Source of the DNA: a virus | Virus record (IMG/VR): IMGVR_UViG_3300027759_004238 | Location: 1-64,000 of that record | Strand: one strand, 5' to 3' | Length of the DNA stretch: 64,000 nucleotides | Shown: one piece after another, positions 8,601 through 17,715 of the stretch | Layout: every line of letters begins with the position of its first letter | Numbering within the stretch: position 1 is the first letter of the stretch | Position numbers and translations under genes: made by a program | Notes under the pieces: model-generated | Database searches by the model: none | Told to the model about the DNA's origin: nothing | The model's input: the letters and a program-made list of their open reading frames with translations, nothing else

Positions 8601-10330
8601 AGAGTGCCTATATTGGTTATAGTGGAAGATTCTATATCTGTGGTGTGTACACACTTGTTAGCATATATTATATTGCCATACAACTTTTCTGAGATATATG
8701 CATACTGAGAACTGATTAAAGGGGTTGATGCACAAATAGAAGAAAATGAACGAGGGGTGCTTACACAAGATCTTCCACATATATAATTTCCACATATAGT
8801 ATTAGTGGCACATATGTTGTTACCCGAACCTATGCAATCTGTGGCACATTGATTAATACTACAAACATTGTTGGCTGCATATATTTCATTTCCTGAACTT
8901 AAATTGTTTACGTAAGTAAAATCAACCCTGGTGGCACTTATAGTTGATCCTAATATAAAAGTATTGTTATAGGAATTACTGCTATTATAGCTTCCACCAG
9001 CTATAAAAGAATGTACAGCACTTGCTGAGTTATGATGACCCCCTAGAATAGTTGAATATGCATTAGATGCTATGTTATAGCAGCCGCCACCAATTAAACT
9101 ACAATTTCCGGATGCAGTATTAACACACCCGTTAAGAACAGTTGAGTTAGATCCTAAAGCAACATTATTCTGCCCATTAAGAATTGCCGAAAACTCACCC
9201 AATGAATTGTTGCACCTGCCATTAAGAACTGAAGCATGGGTTTGAATGGCAGAATTACACAGACCGGTTCCTATAAAAGAATGATCACTTGCAATAAAGT
9301 TGCAAACACCTGCCACTACAGAAGAATTGTTCCCAGAGATATGATTATGATCTCCGGTGCCTATATAAGAATATTCACCAGTTATAGAATTAGTATAGCC
9401 ACCATTTACAACGGAGTAAATTCCATTAATATTATTGTGAGTTCCTCCTATTAATATAGAGGCGCCGCCGGATATAATGTTGGAACCTCCTCCTATTATA
9501 ACACTGCAATTACCAGATGCAATATTATTAAATTCTCCACCACCGATAAAGCTGTGGTGTGAATCTATATTGTTACATTCCCCAGCAACTATAACGGAGT
9601 GGTTGCCGGTGGAATCATTATGAAATCCGCCGCCAATAAATCCATAACATCCAGAAAGAGCGTTATTAGTGCCCCCAGAAATAACTCCTCCTCTGTATGT
9701 AATATTAGTCAATTCTGGAGTTGTAATCAGGTTGAGTTTACCACCGGCTATGGTGCTAGCTTCTTGATTTGCTACGTTGCAATTTCCTCCTCCAATAGTG
9801 GTGTATATTCCACATGATATATTATTACCGCCGCCACCTATTGAGGATTCACAGCAATTTATTATATTATTTTTACCACCGGCTATAACAGAATTACTGT
9901 CCATTACCGTATTATAGCAACCGCCGCCGATGGTGGATTCTGTACCCCATACCACATTACCAGTTCCTCCTCCTATGTTAGAATAGTAAGAATCAGTTGT
10001 GCAATTAGGTGCTTCAGGTTGGCTTTGAGATTGAGGCCATGCTGGGTTGCTGGGAATAATACTGTAATGTTTGGCATTAATATCACAAACAAAACATCCA
10101 TCGAGAGTTGGATTGGTGTGGACTCCTATACTGGATAAATTGGCTCCAAAATTATAGGGACCGTGTGAGAGAACATAATCAAGCAATACGCAAGAGGATA
10201 TGGCCTGGGTGGTTATATCAGCAGAACCGTCTAAATGGGTGGCGGCTACGAATAGATCACTAGATCTTAAAATCGGGGCCCTAGATAGGTCTGTAATTTT
10301 TATTTCGCCATTTGTGATTAAAGGATCCAT
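5606..10330 (-). CDS. Large tail fibre with YadA-like head repeats and C-terminal S74 domain (1574 aa)
   Basis: The N-terminus (ITNGEIKITDLSRAPIL.SSDLFVAA) resembles the attachment module of other phage fibres, including the 756-aa protein here. Residues about 110-480 are 13-16-residue repeats of the GGGxNNxxSGxxSxIxGG type, like the beta-roll heads of trimeric autotransporter adhesins. Next comes a Cys/Asn-rich stretch with repeated ICNTG and ICG. Two beta modules of about 75 residues follow (VVQFIGDGVTTKFS and TFIADGTSLDYSI). The [11 protein letters not shown] module is shared with the collagen-like fibre. The C-terminal S74 domain has APSDIRLKSNIVPIS and [17 protein letters not shown]. It is very probably the main long fibre or receptor-binding protein. 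The domain order looks mosaic. ATG start. Confidence 0.9.
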   Translation of the reverse strand: MDPLITNGEIKITDLSRAPILRSSDLFVAATHLDGSADITTQAISSCVLLDYVLSHGPYNFGANLSSIGVHTNPTLDGCFVCDINAKHYSIIPSNPAWPQSQSQPEAPNCTTDSYYSNIGGGTGNVVWGTESTIGGGCYNTVMDSNSVIAGGKNNIINCCESSIGGGGNNISCGIYTTIGGGNCNVANQEASTIAGGKLNLITTPELTNITYRGGVISGGTNNALSGCYGFIGGGFHNDSTGNHSVIVAGECNNIDSHHSFIGGGEFNNIASGNCSVIIGGGSNIISGGASILIGGTHNNINGIYSVVNGGYTNSITGEYSYIGTGDHNHISGNNSSVVAGVCNFIASDHSFIGTGLCNSAIQTHASVLNGRCNNSLGEFSAILNGQNNVALGSNSTVLNGCVNTASGNCSLIGGGCYNIASNAYSTILGGHHNSASAVHSFIAGGSYNSSNSYNNTFILGSTISATRVDFTYVNNLSSGNEIYAANNVCSINQCATDCIGSGNNICATNTICGNYICGRSCVSTPRSFSSICASTPLISSQYAYISEKLYGNIIYANKCVHTTDIESSTITNIGTLTNVGQLTSVGSICNYGAFNNTGTMCNTGYFHNEGTICNTTGSICSNSDIVVGTTGRFLSGGQDLLELFNSYTAGSGFYKTPYVVQFIGDGVTTKFSDSNFPSINPNNFLISIAGLIQRPYIDFTSNLSNKGSVVFSSPPPAGQLINIYANQSSEVGKSIVGFYNPQYTTFIADGTSLDYSIPSEVYNGTDPNGYLVSVTGLVQRPTTDFTVLSANDGLNGIIHFVAPPPLNGAVTIHSFKFSTISIFNSIFNYLSASNFNIPISSFTAPGITAAHIVATSDIYTPFINATRIAGSTVSGNLTITGNLSTLGTTTFVGSIISNTSALSVINYGPSPALWVGQYSTAGDIASFYDLDQQREVLHVGGINGINPNVGILTSTPNKTLTVVGEISATGSLFSSGNLNVTGSGINYINGNVGLGTLTPRSKLDLNAGVIAGVANIRGVSNSGAYSIWGGLGTDGAIDGGYVQLYGSAHTGYPNLLLFGNSSSNETMRIASNGNVGINDTAPSEKLSVTGNIRATGTLNIGGTSLLHGPLWLGRQDASLEGGQLTFAKALDNTEAWTIDVFGNDASPRLRFFTSNEKMTILNNGKVGIGTAAPTRTLEVNGDFQATNIYGSLNVNQIAGTLLTSQGGTGGATASAGAKNLLDGIGTGTSGYVLKTGGAGNYYWAAETGATVQVGTLINSTRAAWTATASQTVFTAPSYTTGANQLRVYVNGVRQTTNDYAETSTTSFTLTVGCNAGDYVLAEVDGYYTYPNIASAVVFSPTGNVAAINVQSAIAELDTEKFDKTGGPISGDVTMSAAKITLAAGTTTKPPLVFSSGATLSSLLAGAVEWDGSKLYVTYTAGPTRKTVATEDYVTTALGSYAPKAAPAFTGACQIGVSGTNGSLLVYGDINATGDVIAAYAPSDIRLKSNIVPISDALNKIDKISGVEFIWNNKQQLYKGKDVGVIAQEIEKVLPEVVAVRHDGYNGVKYEKIVALLIEGIKELRKEVEELKRK

Positions 10331-10339
10331 TTTTATTAC

Positions 10340-11278
10340 TTATTCCACAACAAGATAATTAGCGACAAGTTCTTCATCGGGATTGTAAGAGACTAAAGTT
10401 ATGAATTTGAGGTTATAAGCTGGGTCTGTTTTCTCACTAGCCACCGTTACAACTCGATAATGAGACAGGGCTCTGGGGTCATATGGATATGCTTCACATT
10501 TGGTGGGATCTAGCTCAAAAAATGGTAAATGGCCATTGACTTCTGTGATTTCAAAAGTTCCTTGCTGAACTGTGTCAGTTTGCTTGAAGTTTATACTCAC
10601 CAATCCAAATTGTCTAACAATATTTTTTAACAAGAAGGAAACATTAAAAGTACGAGTAGAGGAGTTGAAGGTAATTTTAGGAGCTTCTAATACATAATCA
10701 AATATATCCCAATTTATACTAGAATTAAATCCTAGGATAACCTTCCACAACATAATTGTTCTTATTAATCCGGTCTTGCAATCAAATTGATTTACTATTA
10801 AAGCAAATGCAAATCTGAGAGGAAAATCTTTGTTTTCATTTAAATTAGAAATATACGCAAAGTATACATAATTCTTTGATTCATCAAACCAATAATCTAC
10901 ATAACTATCATAAGACAAAAATCCTGGATTAACATTGTGCTTAGCTGTAAAATTATCTGCAACAGAAAAGGGTTTAATTACATCTTTATCAACATATATC
11001 TTTTCAAAAATACATCCAGATTTGGTCTCAATAAAAAGGCTATCATAAAATGTATCAAATCTAGTTATTTGATTGGAGGTTAATTCAGAATAAAATGTAT
11101 CATATATTTGTTGGTCATTGAGATATACAGAGCCGTTTAAGTTGGAAGTTATTGAGGGGTTTAATGTTTGGTATTTATTATAAACATTACTCAATAAAGT
11201 AGCTGCAGATGCCTTATTGCCTTTGGGATCTCGCAGCCAAAGTTCTCCTGGTGTGGTGTGGTTTTGAAAATTAAGCAT
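10340..11278 (-). CDS. Structural protein of the baseplate/fibre region, unrecognised (312 aa)
   Basis: The ATG at 11278 gives MLNFQNHTTPGELWLRDPKG and sits one base after the stop of the upstream gene (TAATATG). A longer frame using TTG at 11320 would overlap that gene by 41 bases and is less likely. The sequence is rich in Phe, Tyr and Asn with beta character (FNVSFLLKN, VSINFKQTDT), no signal peptide, no membrane segment and no catalytic motif. I do not recognise the family. Between the 206-aa PKD-like protein and the 1574-aa fibre, a baseplate-to-fibre connector is the natural guess. Confidence 0.7.
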   Translation of the reverse strand: MLNFQNHTTPGELWLRDPKGNKASAATLLSNVYNKYQTLNPSITSNLNGSVYLNDQQIYDTFYSELTSNQITRFDTFYDSLFIETKSGCIFEKIYVDKDVIKPFSVADNFTAKHNVNPGFLSYDSYVDYWFDESKNYVYFAYISNLNENKDFPLRFAFALIVNQFDCKTGLIRTIMLWKVILGFNSSINWDIFDYVLEAPKITFNSSTRTFNVSFLLKNIVRQFGLVSINFKQTDTVQQGTFEITEVNGHLPFFELDPTKCEAYPYDPRALSHYRVVTVASEKTDPAYNLKFITLVSYNPDEELVANYLVVE

Positions 11279-11279
11279 A

Positions 11280-11900
11280 TTATCTAGGGTATCTTCCTCT
11301 TGGAGAATATTCTGGATCAAAAAGAAAAGGTGCAGTGTTTAGGTTATTGAAAGGATCATGCCATTTGACCACTGTGGGCAACAAATAGTGAGGATTGGAG
11401 CTTTCAAAATTATATAAAAGTGTATTATCTAAATCAAACATCCTGGAATTTAATAAGTGAATTTCTTCAAAAAAATTACTGCTTAATTCTATCGATTTGG
11501 TATCAAGGGTGGGTGCTTGTAGGTGAAGAGTTATTATAAATTCACTGTAATTTGGGGTTTCTCCAGATCCAAAGATAGCATCCATGACCGAATATACTTT
11601 AACATTAATATAAAAAGTTTTAGAAGTTTCTTTTTGTAAAATAAACGTGTGGGAAACTATTTCATTGCGCGGGTCTGTTATTTCATAAGGAAATTTTAAA
11701 AGATCATTTTTTTGATATGGAGTGGCTTTTAATATCTTGGTAATTGTAGAGGTTCCGTCATTAAAATCATATACTATTTTATAAGACTTTGATAGAGGAT
11801 CTGTAAATTGTGGATTTATAGACAATACAAAGGGGGATACTCTGTTTAATGTTTGAGTGAGTTCCAACGGATTTAAGGTTATGGAGGAAGAATTAAACAT
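11280..11900 (-). CDS. Structural protein with PKD-like segment (206 aa)
   Basis: The stretch YKIVYDFNDGTSTITKILK followed by VSHTFILQ resembles the core of PKD/Ig-like domains (W/YdFGDG...HtY). A PKD-like start also occurs in the 1039-aa protein upstream. Nothing else is recognisable. The ATG at 11900 has an exact TATAAATA 6 bases upstream. It is the first of two coupled genes (TAATATG to the 312-aa gene). A virion, probably baseplate, protein is inferred from context. Confidence 0.65.
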   Translation of the reverse strand: MFNSSSITLNPLELTQTLNRVSPFVLSINPQFTDPLSKSYKIVYDFNDGTSTITKILKATPYQKNDLLKFPYEITDPRNEIVSHTFILQKETSKTFYINVKVYSVMDAIFGSGETPNYSEFIITLHLQAPTLDTKSIELSSNFFEEIHLLNSRMFDLDNTLLYNFESSNPHYLLPTVVKWHDPFNNLNTAPFLFDPEYSPRGRYPR

Positions 11901-11906
11901 TTTAGG

Positions 11907-11914
11907 TATTTATA
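11907..11914 (-). promoter_or_regulatory. T4-late-type promoter element TATAAATA (exact)
   Basis: Exact match to the T4 late -10 octamer on the minus strand, ending 6 bases before the ATG at 11900, in the 34-base gap between two structural genes. No Shine-Dalgarno sequence fits between it and the start codon. Confidence 0.7.
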
Positions 11915-11934
11915 GATAATTTATTTTTATCAAA

Positions 11935-14900
11935 TTAAGAACAGCAATTAGAAACTGCATCTTTCCAAAGCTTAGAAGGAGCATATTCTATAGGAAAATT
12001 CTTTTTAAGTTCTGTAAATGTAATAGGATTTACGTTGGCTACCTTAATAGATGGCAGGGTTAAATTGTGGCAAGCAGTTGATTTCCACGACCAACAAAAA
12101 TTTTCTTTAATAATAGACGCACTAGACAGAGACAGATCAGAAATATTTAAAAATAATCTCAATTGATCTAAGGCATTATAAATTTTTGTCAATTCTCTGT
12201 TAAATACTTGAGGAATATGTAATTCGTTGACTCCTATGTTTACAGATTCATTTTCCACATCTTTTTCAAATTGAGGTTGATCACCAACCGGTACTGGATC
12301 TAAAGCAAAGTAATATAAATCACCTATATCTGTTTTTTTATAAATTTTTACAAATCTAGAATTGAGATTGTTTCTAAATGTTTTAATATTTTGAGTTAAT
12401 CTGACAAGTGATTTGTTGTAATTTACATCAGACGCAAATTCTTGTTTATCAAGTAATAATTGATCTAAAGACCACATTTGATAAGGAAGACCATCCCCGA
12501 TTTTAAATAAAGACACAATGTCTTGGACCTTTGCCACTGCATTTGGAGTGGCAATTAATAAATTCTGATTTGTGGCTTTCTTAATTGCAGAAGACGGAAA
12601 TTTAAAATCTACTATTCCTATATAAGTCCCTATGTAGGTGGTTGTACTGTTTTTTATAGGAGTTGATGTATATTTAAAAATCTTTGTGGGAGTTGTAATA
12701 TACAAGAAACTTCCGTTTTCGTCTAATATCATTTTAATAGCATCTTCTTTATTAGACATCATTTCTAATAAAGAAAACTGGATAAGCGGGGTTGATGGGT
12801 TAGATTCTATGAAGATATATACTCTCATAGATTTAGTCAAAATATAAACGGTGCCACTGTTTGTACTAGCAATACTAATAGGTTGGTCTGTGTTAAAATC
12901 TTCTGTAAAATAAGTGTGAATCCAATTAAGGTCTGTGGTATACTCCTTAACACATTGGTTATTATAATCCAACACAAAAACACTATCACTAGAAACAATT
13001 ACTTGGGAAGGAGCATTAAATTTTCCGGAATCATTTTTAGAACCAAAACCTCCTATATTAACAGAAAAGTTTATTGCCGGAGTGCTATAATCTATATTTA
13101 AGCAAACCACTTTATTGCGCGGTGGGTCTACGACATATATATTTGAAGTTTTTGTATCTATATCCATGCTGCAAGGAGCAACCATTTCCAAGTCCCAAGA
13201 AGAAGAAATGTCAGAGGAAGATACAAAAAGAGTTTCTACTGGTTTATAATGTTTATTATAAAAACCTCTCAGTTTAAAATTATCCAACACAAATATATAA
13301 TCATCAGTGGCTGCCACGTCTTGAATATTGGAAAAACTAGAACTGCCAGAATTTGTGGCAAAATTTAAATCCTCATAAAACAATTCATCAAAATTCTTAG
13401 CATACCAACGTATGCCTTCAGATTTTTTAAAAGAATTACATCCCAACCAACCATAAAACATAGAAGGTGAATCTGTGTCAATAGTTTGAGAATTTTCTCG
13501 CAAATATTGTAAATTATCGTGAAGACGAGATATGGCTGTATTAAAAATATCAACATCACCCCATTCATTGGGTTGAATTTTTATTTGATCTAATGAATAA
13601 TTAAATGCAAGAGAAGCTTCATTAATTGTTCGAATGGCTTCCTGGTTATATACAGTCCATTGTGGAAATATTGTAATGGCGTCTGGAAGAAAATTAATCT
13701 TAGATGTGCCATCGTTATAAAAGACTTCATATTGTATAAAGAACGAGCCACTTGAATTGTATGTATACTTGGCCGGTTGATTTTTGTCAGAAGAGACTGA
13801 TTGGGTAAATGTTCCACTAAGCTCGCCAAAATTTGTAACACAATGAGTTATGTAATGGTGTTCTAATTCATCTGGAGAGGTGAATTCTATGTATATTTCC
13901 TGGCCAGTTAGAGCTATGTAAGTGGACAAAAATGCCTGTGGCATGGACCCTGTATAATATGCGACAAGAGTCTGCCATTCATTGGTAGCAGAAAGACTAG
14001 TTGTCTGGATATACGGACTCCATAGGTCTCTGGCACTGGCATAACTGAATATAGAATAATTATCAAAAGTTGAAGAAGGTATCTGATAAGGCATCGTGGC
14101 AAATAACGGCCTGAATGATAAATGGTTGGTTTTAGAGTTGCTAATATACCCTTCCTCAAACGGATCACCTATATTCAAGGAAATGGCGTCAAATGTGCCG
14201 TCAATAGAAGGAACTGTAATTTCCTTAGCCCAATAATCGGTGGATAGTAGATAGGTAATAGTCCCGAAATCCTTAAGAGGCTGAGCCGGTGCTTCTAGAG
14301 GAGAGGTTGTAATGTGCTGGGTTAAAGTTATTATTCTAGTATAATCTAAATCCAACGAGGTAGTCGCCAATGAAAAATTAAACACTGTGTCTATTTTATG
14401 AGGTACAATGTAAGGATTTGACTTAAAGACATTTAATGAGGGGTTACCGGATAAATTTTGAGTTTGAGCGGTGATAGGGAATGTAAATGTTTTTAAAACC
14501 CCATTTTCCGGTTTAACATAATATATAGATGCGTATGAAGGATATGCTAAACTAAACCCCGACAAAGAAATCATTAGTCCAGACACATCAGAAAGTTCTG
14601 TGGTATATGGAATGTCTATGAGGCCAATATTAGCATTGACCGATGATAAAAATTTATAAGAAGACCCTATGCAGTAATTATATTCGTTAAATTTTTTATT
14701 AGCACTAACCCAAAAAGTTTGGCTACTAGATTTTTTATGAGAATATGCTGAAGGTGCCTTGGAAAGGGTGTAATTAGAAGGAGTTAATAATGTTAATTGA
14801 CGACCACCCAACCAAGCATACTCGGGATAAATAACAAATTCTAATGGCTTATAAAATTCTGCAGAAGTGGGTGTATATATGTAAACACTAGTCTCTACAC

Positions 14901-17694
14901 TATGTTCCGGGGATGATAAAAATTCTGAATTATCAGTTATATTGACATTGCCCCAGGCGTCAACTACGGCTTTGACTGCACTTAATGAAATGTAGGTTGC
15001 AGTTGCAGCAGTTTTAATGTTATAATTAATAAAATGATTTGAATACGGAACCGTAACAGAAGACAAGGTGTTTGCATTATCAGAAATGGTCCATACATAG
15101 GTAGTAGAGGGACTGATGTGTGAATTAGCGTAACTAGACAAGGATAATATATTTGTTCCGTCTTGTGGCCTTGTTAAAACATATTGATCTAAACCAGTAT
15201 CTAAAATAGTTCCTGATGGGCTTTGAAAGCTTGTATATCCTATACGAAAATCTGAATTTAATACAGAGCGAGCAGGAAAATCATCAACAACGAATTCATA
15301 GGTTGAGTATATGGCAGGTACTCTGACTTTGCTGCTCAGGTGAGCCCTAACATGGTTGAGAACTGGAATTGAATCGTTGTCTGTGGGAGTTATTTCTAAA
15401 TAAATAGAACTTAAGACATTAACACTCATTTCAGTTGCATACACATATGGAGTCTTGTTAGGTCCGTAATATGCATTGATGGGTCCTCTAGAAGGGGCAG
15501 TGTTTGTGGTATAATCCCACGTCCAAGAGACTGGGGTGTTGTAAGGTATGCTATACAATTGATTCCCGTAAGGCAGCAATGCTGTTAAGCTTATTGTTCG
15601 AGTGCGGTTAACGTTAGATAAAACAGAATTGGGGCCTATAATAAATTTGTTTAAAACAAACGGGTCATATAAAGCAGAGTTGGAAGTGAGGGAAGTGGTT
15701 TGATTATATTTTTGGGAAGATAGATATATCACCACTGTCGAAAATCCTGTACCAGACAATCTAACATTTTGGGTAAGATCAGAAAAAGCAACTTTTTCAT
15801 TAGCAGAAAGTGCTAATAAAGGATTGCCTAAAGAATCTATAGAATAAAGTTGAGCTCCTATTGTTTTGGGAAAGAAATCCCAGGAAATAAAAGAACCTAT
15901 TAAATTTTTAGTAGGCCATTGTGGTGCTGCCGTTAGAAAGGCACTGGTAACGTCGAATGCATCTACGGGCTGATCTATTAAATCTAGAAAAATAGGACTA
16001 CCAACTGCAGATTGAGTTTGATTTGGTGCAAAAAAGATGTTTACGGCTTCTTTAGATGCCAAATATCCAGCGGGTGAGCTTAAAGTGGAACGAATTGTTA
16101 AAAATGTTTCACCATAAGGGGTGCCCGGATAATCTATAAACAGCTTACAAGCAGAAGATACCGGAACCCACGGAGAAATTTCTATATTATAAGGCACGTT
16201 TAATGAAGGACCATAATAAAAATTAATAGCACTTAAAGAATTGTTGTTTCTAAACAATGAATTATCTGATAATAATTCAAATTTAATATATTCATTTAAA
16301 TTGTTATCCGGGAGATTGTAAGTCAATGCATTATAATCTGATCCTATAAAAGAAGAAAGTAAAGCATTGGAAGTTGTTAAATTTAAAACAGATGTTTGTA
16401 GAAAGAATGTTAGATTACAGGTATCTGCTTTGCTATTGTAACCATTACTAGGAGAATATAAAGAGGTTTTATAACTATAATAATGTGGAGGATATTTTGT
16501 TATCCAGGTAGAACTGCTTGTCAGATTCTGGTAATTTACAGGTATTCCTAGGGTTTTAACACTGCCGTTAATTTGAAAAGAAGTAAACGTGCTTTGACAT
16601 GATTCATTTGAAAATAGAAATTTATCACTGTCTATTATATAAGAAGCACCTATTATGCTTCCGGCGCGGCCAGTAACCGCGTTTACATGAGTAAAATTTT
16701 CCTTAATAAACTGTAAATTAAAATATTGTAAATTTGTAGACGACAAATTAAAAACTGCACTGAGTATGCAATAAGAGGAATCTCCTAAATTTTTAGTGCC
16801 TTCTTGGGGCCTATTTTGAAGCAGTTGAAATTTTTGTAATTTACCAGAGGATAATTCTGATTGGTTGAGAATATAAGAAGTTTTAAATGCGTGAGATATT
16901 AAGGGGTCCGTGTCGGGCAACACTTGACCCAATGAAGAAGTGCTTCCAGTGGGTTGAGTGTAGTCAACATTATAAGAAATAAATGTAGAATCTGGTCTAA
17001 TACACCCACCTATCCGATCCAAAGATCTACTAGCACTGTAGGGATTAAAATCTCCTGTAAAAGAAACCACCGGAACATCTTTCATCATCCTACAGGCAGA
17101 TAATTCAAATATAAAATTATTTGCAGTGTCTATTGGGAGAGGGTAAAAAGTGGGTTTGGTGTTTATGTGTTGGGTGTGCTGAAGATATGAAGGAAATTCA
17201 TGACTAGACCCCGAAAAGAAATAGGTTTGAGGAGATACTAGAACCGTGCTTGTGGTGAGAGTCCAAGAAGAAGCATTTTTCTGCAAAGAAAGGGGTTTTA
17301 GAAATAAACGAGCTGGATATAAGAGATATGCATAATATTTGCGATAGTATGCATCAGTTCCTGGATTGGACAGAGCATAGAAATAATTAAATTGTGGTCC
17401 AAAATTATAATTTTTGCGGTGAGAGGTTAAATCCCATACAAACTTAGAGTTTGGAGTGGTGTCTATTGCATATTGACTAACTATTGGAGAAAAGTTGTAA
17501 GTTATGCCAGAATAATTTACAGTGTGAAAAGAGTCTGTTTCATTCAAGGAATTGTTTAAATACCGAAACATATTTTCCGCGGGTAAAAACCCAGCATTTG
17601 GATCTATGTATTGATCCAACGGATTTATTTGATACGTTTCATTAGGCCAGATGCCTATGGTCTGTATATTAAAAGCTTGAATGCTGTTAGACAT
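11935..17694 (-). CDS. Giant baseplate/tail protein with NHL-propeller-like C-terminal region (1919 aa)
   Basis: The largest gene in the window. The first ~1350 residues are Ser/Asn/Tyr/Thr-rich beta sequence consistent with many Ig-like domains. Around residues 1400-1650 it shows repeated blades such as DDYIFVLDNFKLRGF, SNIYVVDPPRNKVVCLN, DSVFVLDYNNQCVKEY and GTVYILTKSMRVYIF, the pattern of NHL/SMP-30-type beta-propellers. The C-terminus contains several cysteines (FCWSWKSTACHN and a terminal SNCCS). It lies third after gp25 and gp6, in the position occupied in T4 by the wedge genes gp7-gp10, so a peripheral baseplate protein is the best inference. No sequence match to those T4 proteins is visible. 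ATG start, GCTAAATA 6 bases upstream. Confidence 0.8.
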   Translation of the reverse strand: MSNSIQAFNIQTIGIWPNETYQINPLDQYIDPNAGFLPAENMFRYLNNSLNETDSFHTVNYSGITYNFSPIVSQYAIDTTPNSKFVWDLTSHRKNYNFGPQFNYFYALSNPGTDAYYRKYYAYLLYPARLFLKPLSLQKNASSWTLTTSTVLVSPQTYFFSGSSHEFPSYLQHTQHINTKPTFYPLPIDTANNFIFELSACRMMKDVPVVSFTGDFNPYSASRSLDRIGGCIRPDSTFISYNVDYTQPTGSTSSLGQVLPDTDPLISHAFKTSYILNQSELSSGKLQKFQLLQNRPQEGTKNLGDSSYCILSAVFNLSSTNLQYFNLQFIKENFTHVNAVTGRAGSIIGASYIIDSDKFLFSNESCQSTFTSFQINGSVKTLGIPVNYQNLTSSSTWITKYPPHYYSYKTSLYSPSNGYNSKADTCNLTFFLQTSVLNLTTSNALLSSFIGSDYNALTYNLPDNNLNEYIKFELLSDNSLFRNNNSLSAINFYYGPSLNVPYNIEISPWVPVSSACKLFIDYPGTPYGETFLTIRSTLSSPAGYLASKEAVNIFFAPNQTQSAVGSPIFLDLIDQPVDAFDVTSAFLTAAPQWPTKNLIGSFISWDFFPKTIGAQLYSIDSLGNPLLALSANEKVAFSDLTQNVRLSGTGFSTVVIYLSSQKYNQTTSLTSNSALYDPFVLNKFIIGPNSVLSNVNRTRTISLTALLPYGNQLYSIPYNTPVSWTWDYTTNTAPSRGPINAYYGPNKTPYVYATEMSVNVLSSIYLEITPTDNDSIPVLNHVRAHLSSKVRVPAIYSTYEFVVDDFPARSVLNSDFRIGYTSFQSPSGTILDTGLDQYVLTRPQDGTNILSLSSYANSHISPSTTYVWTISDNANTLSSVTVPYSNHFINYNIKTAATATYISLSAVKAVVDAWGNVNITDNSEFLSSPEHSVETSVYIYTPTSAEFYKPLEFVIYPEYAWLGGRQLTLLTPSNYTLSKAPSAYSHKKSSSQTFWVSANKKFNEYNYCIGSSYKFLSSVNANIGLIDIPYTTELSDVSGLMISLSGFSLAYPSYASIYYVKPENGVLKTFTFPITAQTQNLSGNPSLNVFKSNPYIVPHKIDTVFNFSLATTSLDLDYTRIITLTQHITTSPLEAPAQPLKDFGTITYLLSTDYWAKEITVPSIDGTFDAISLNIGDPFEEGYISNSKTNHLSFRPLFATMPYQIPSSTFDNYSIFSYASARDLWSPYIQTTSLSATNEWQTLVAYYTGSMPQAFLSTYIALTGQEIYIEFTSPDELEHHYITHCVTNFGELSGTFTQSVSSDKNQPAKYTYNSSGSFFIQYEVFYNDGTSKINFLPDAITIFPQWTVYNQEAIRTINEASLAFNYSLDQIKIQPNEWGDVDIFNTAISRLHDNLQYLRENSQTIDTDSPSMFYGWLGCNSFKKSEGIRWYAKNFDELFYEDLNFATNSGSSSFSNIQDVAATDDYIFVLDNFKLRGFYNKHYKPVETLFVSSSDISSSWDLEMVAPCSMDIDTKTSNIYVVDPPRNKVVCLNIDYSTPAINFSVNIGGFGSKNDSGKFNAPSQVIVSSDSVFVLDYNNQCVKEYTTDLNWIHTYFTEDFNTDQPISIASTNSGTVYILTKSMRVYIFIESNPSTPLIQFSLLEMMSNKEDAIKMILDENGSFLYITTPTKIFKYTSTPIKNSTTTYIGTYIGIVDFKFPSSAIKKATNQNLLIATPNAVAKVQDIVSLFKIGDGLPYQMWSLDQLLLDKQEFASDVNYNKSLVRLTQNIKTFRNNLNSRFVKIYKKTDIGDLYYFALDPVPVGDQPQFEKDVENESVNIGVNELHIPQVFNRELTKIYNALDQLRLFLNISDLSLSSASIIKENFCWSWKSTACHNLTLPSIKVANVNPITFTELKKNFPIEYAPSKLWKDAVSNCCS

Positions 17695-17700
17695 GACTAA

Positions 17701-17708
17701 TATTTAGC
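17701..17708 (-). promoter_or_regulatory. Late-promoter-like GCTAAATA
   Basis: Minus-strand octamer ending 6 bases before the ATG at 17694, in the 21-base gap after the 1039-aa gene. It keeps the TAAATA core of the T4 late element. Confidence 0.5.
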
Positions 17709-17715
17709 AAACAAG

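Noticed and set aside
13365-14168. Minus-strand frames inside the 1919-aa gene
   Set aside because: They lie within a single long uninterrupted frame on the same strand and have no motif or start signal.
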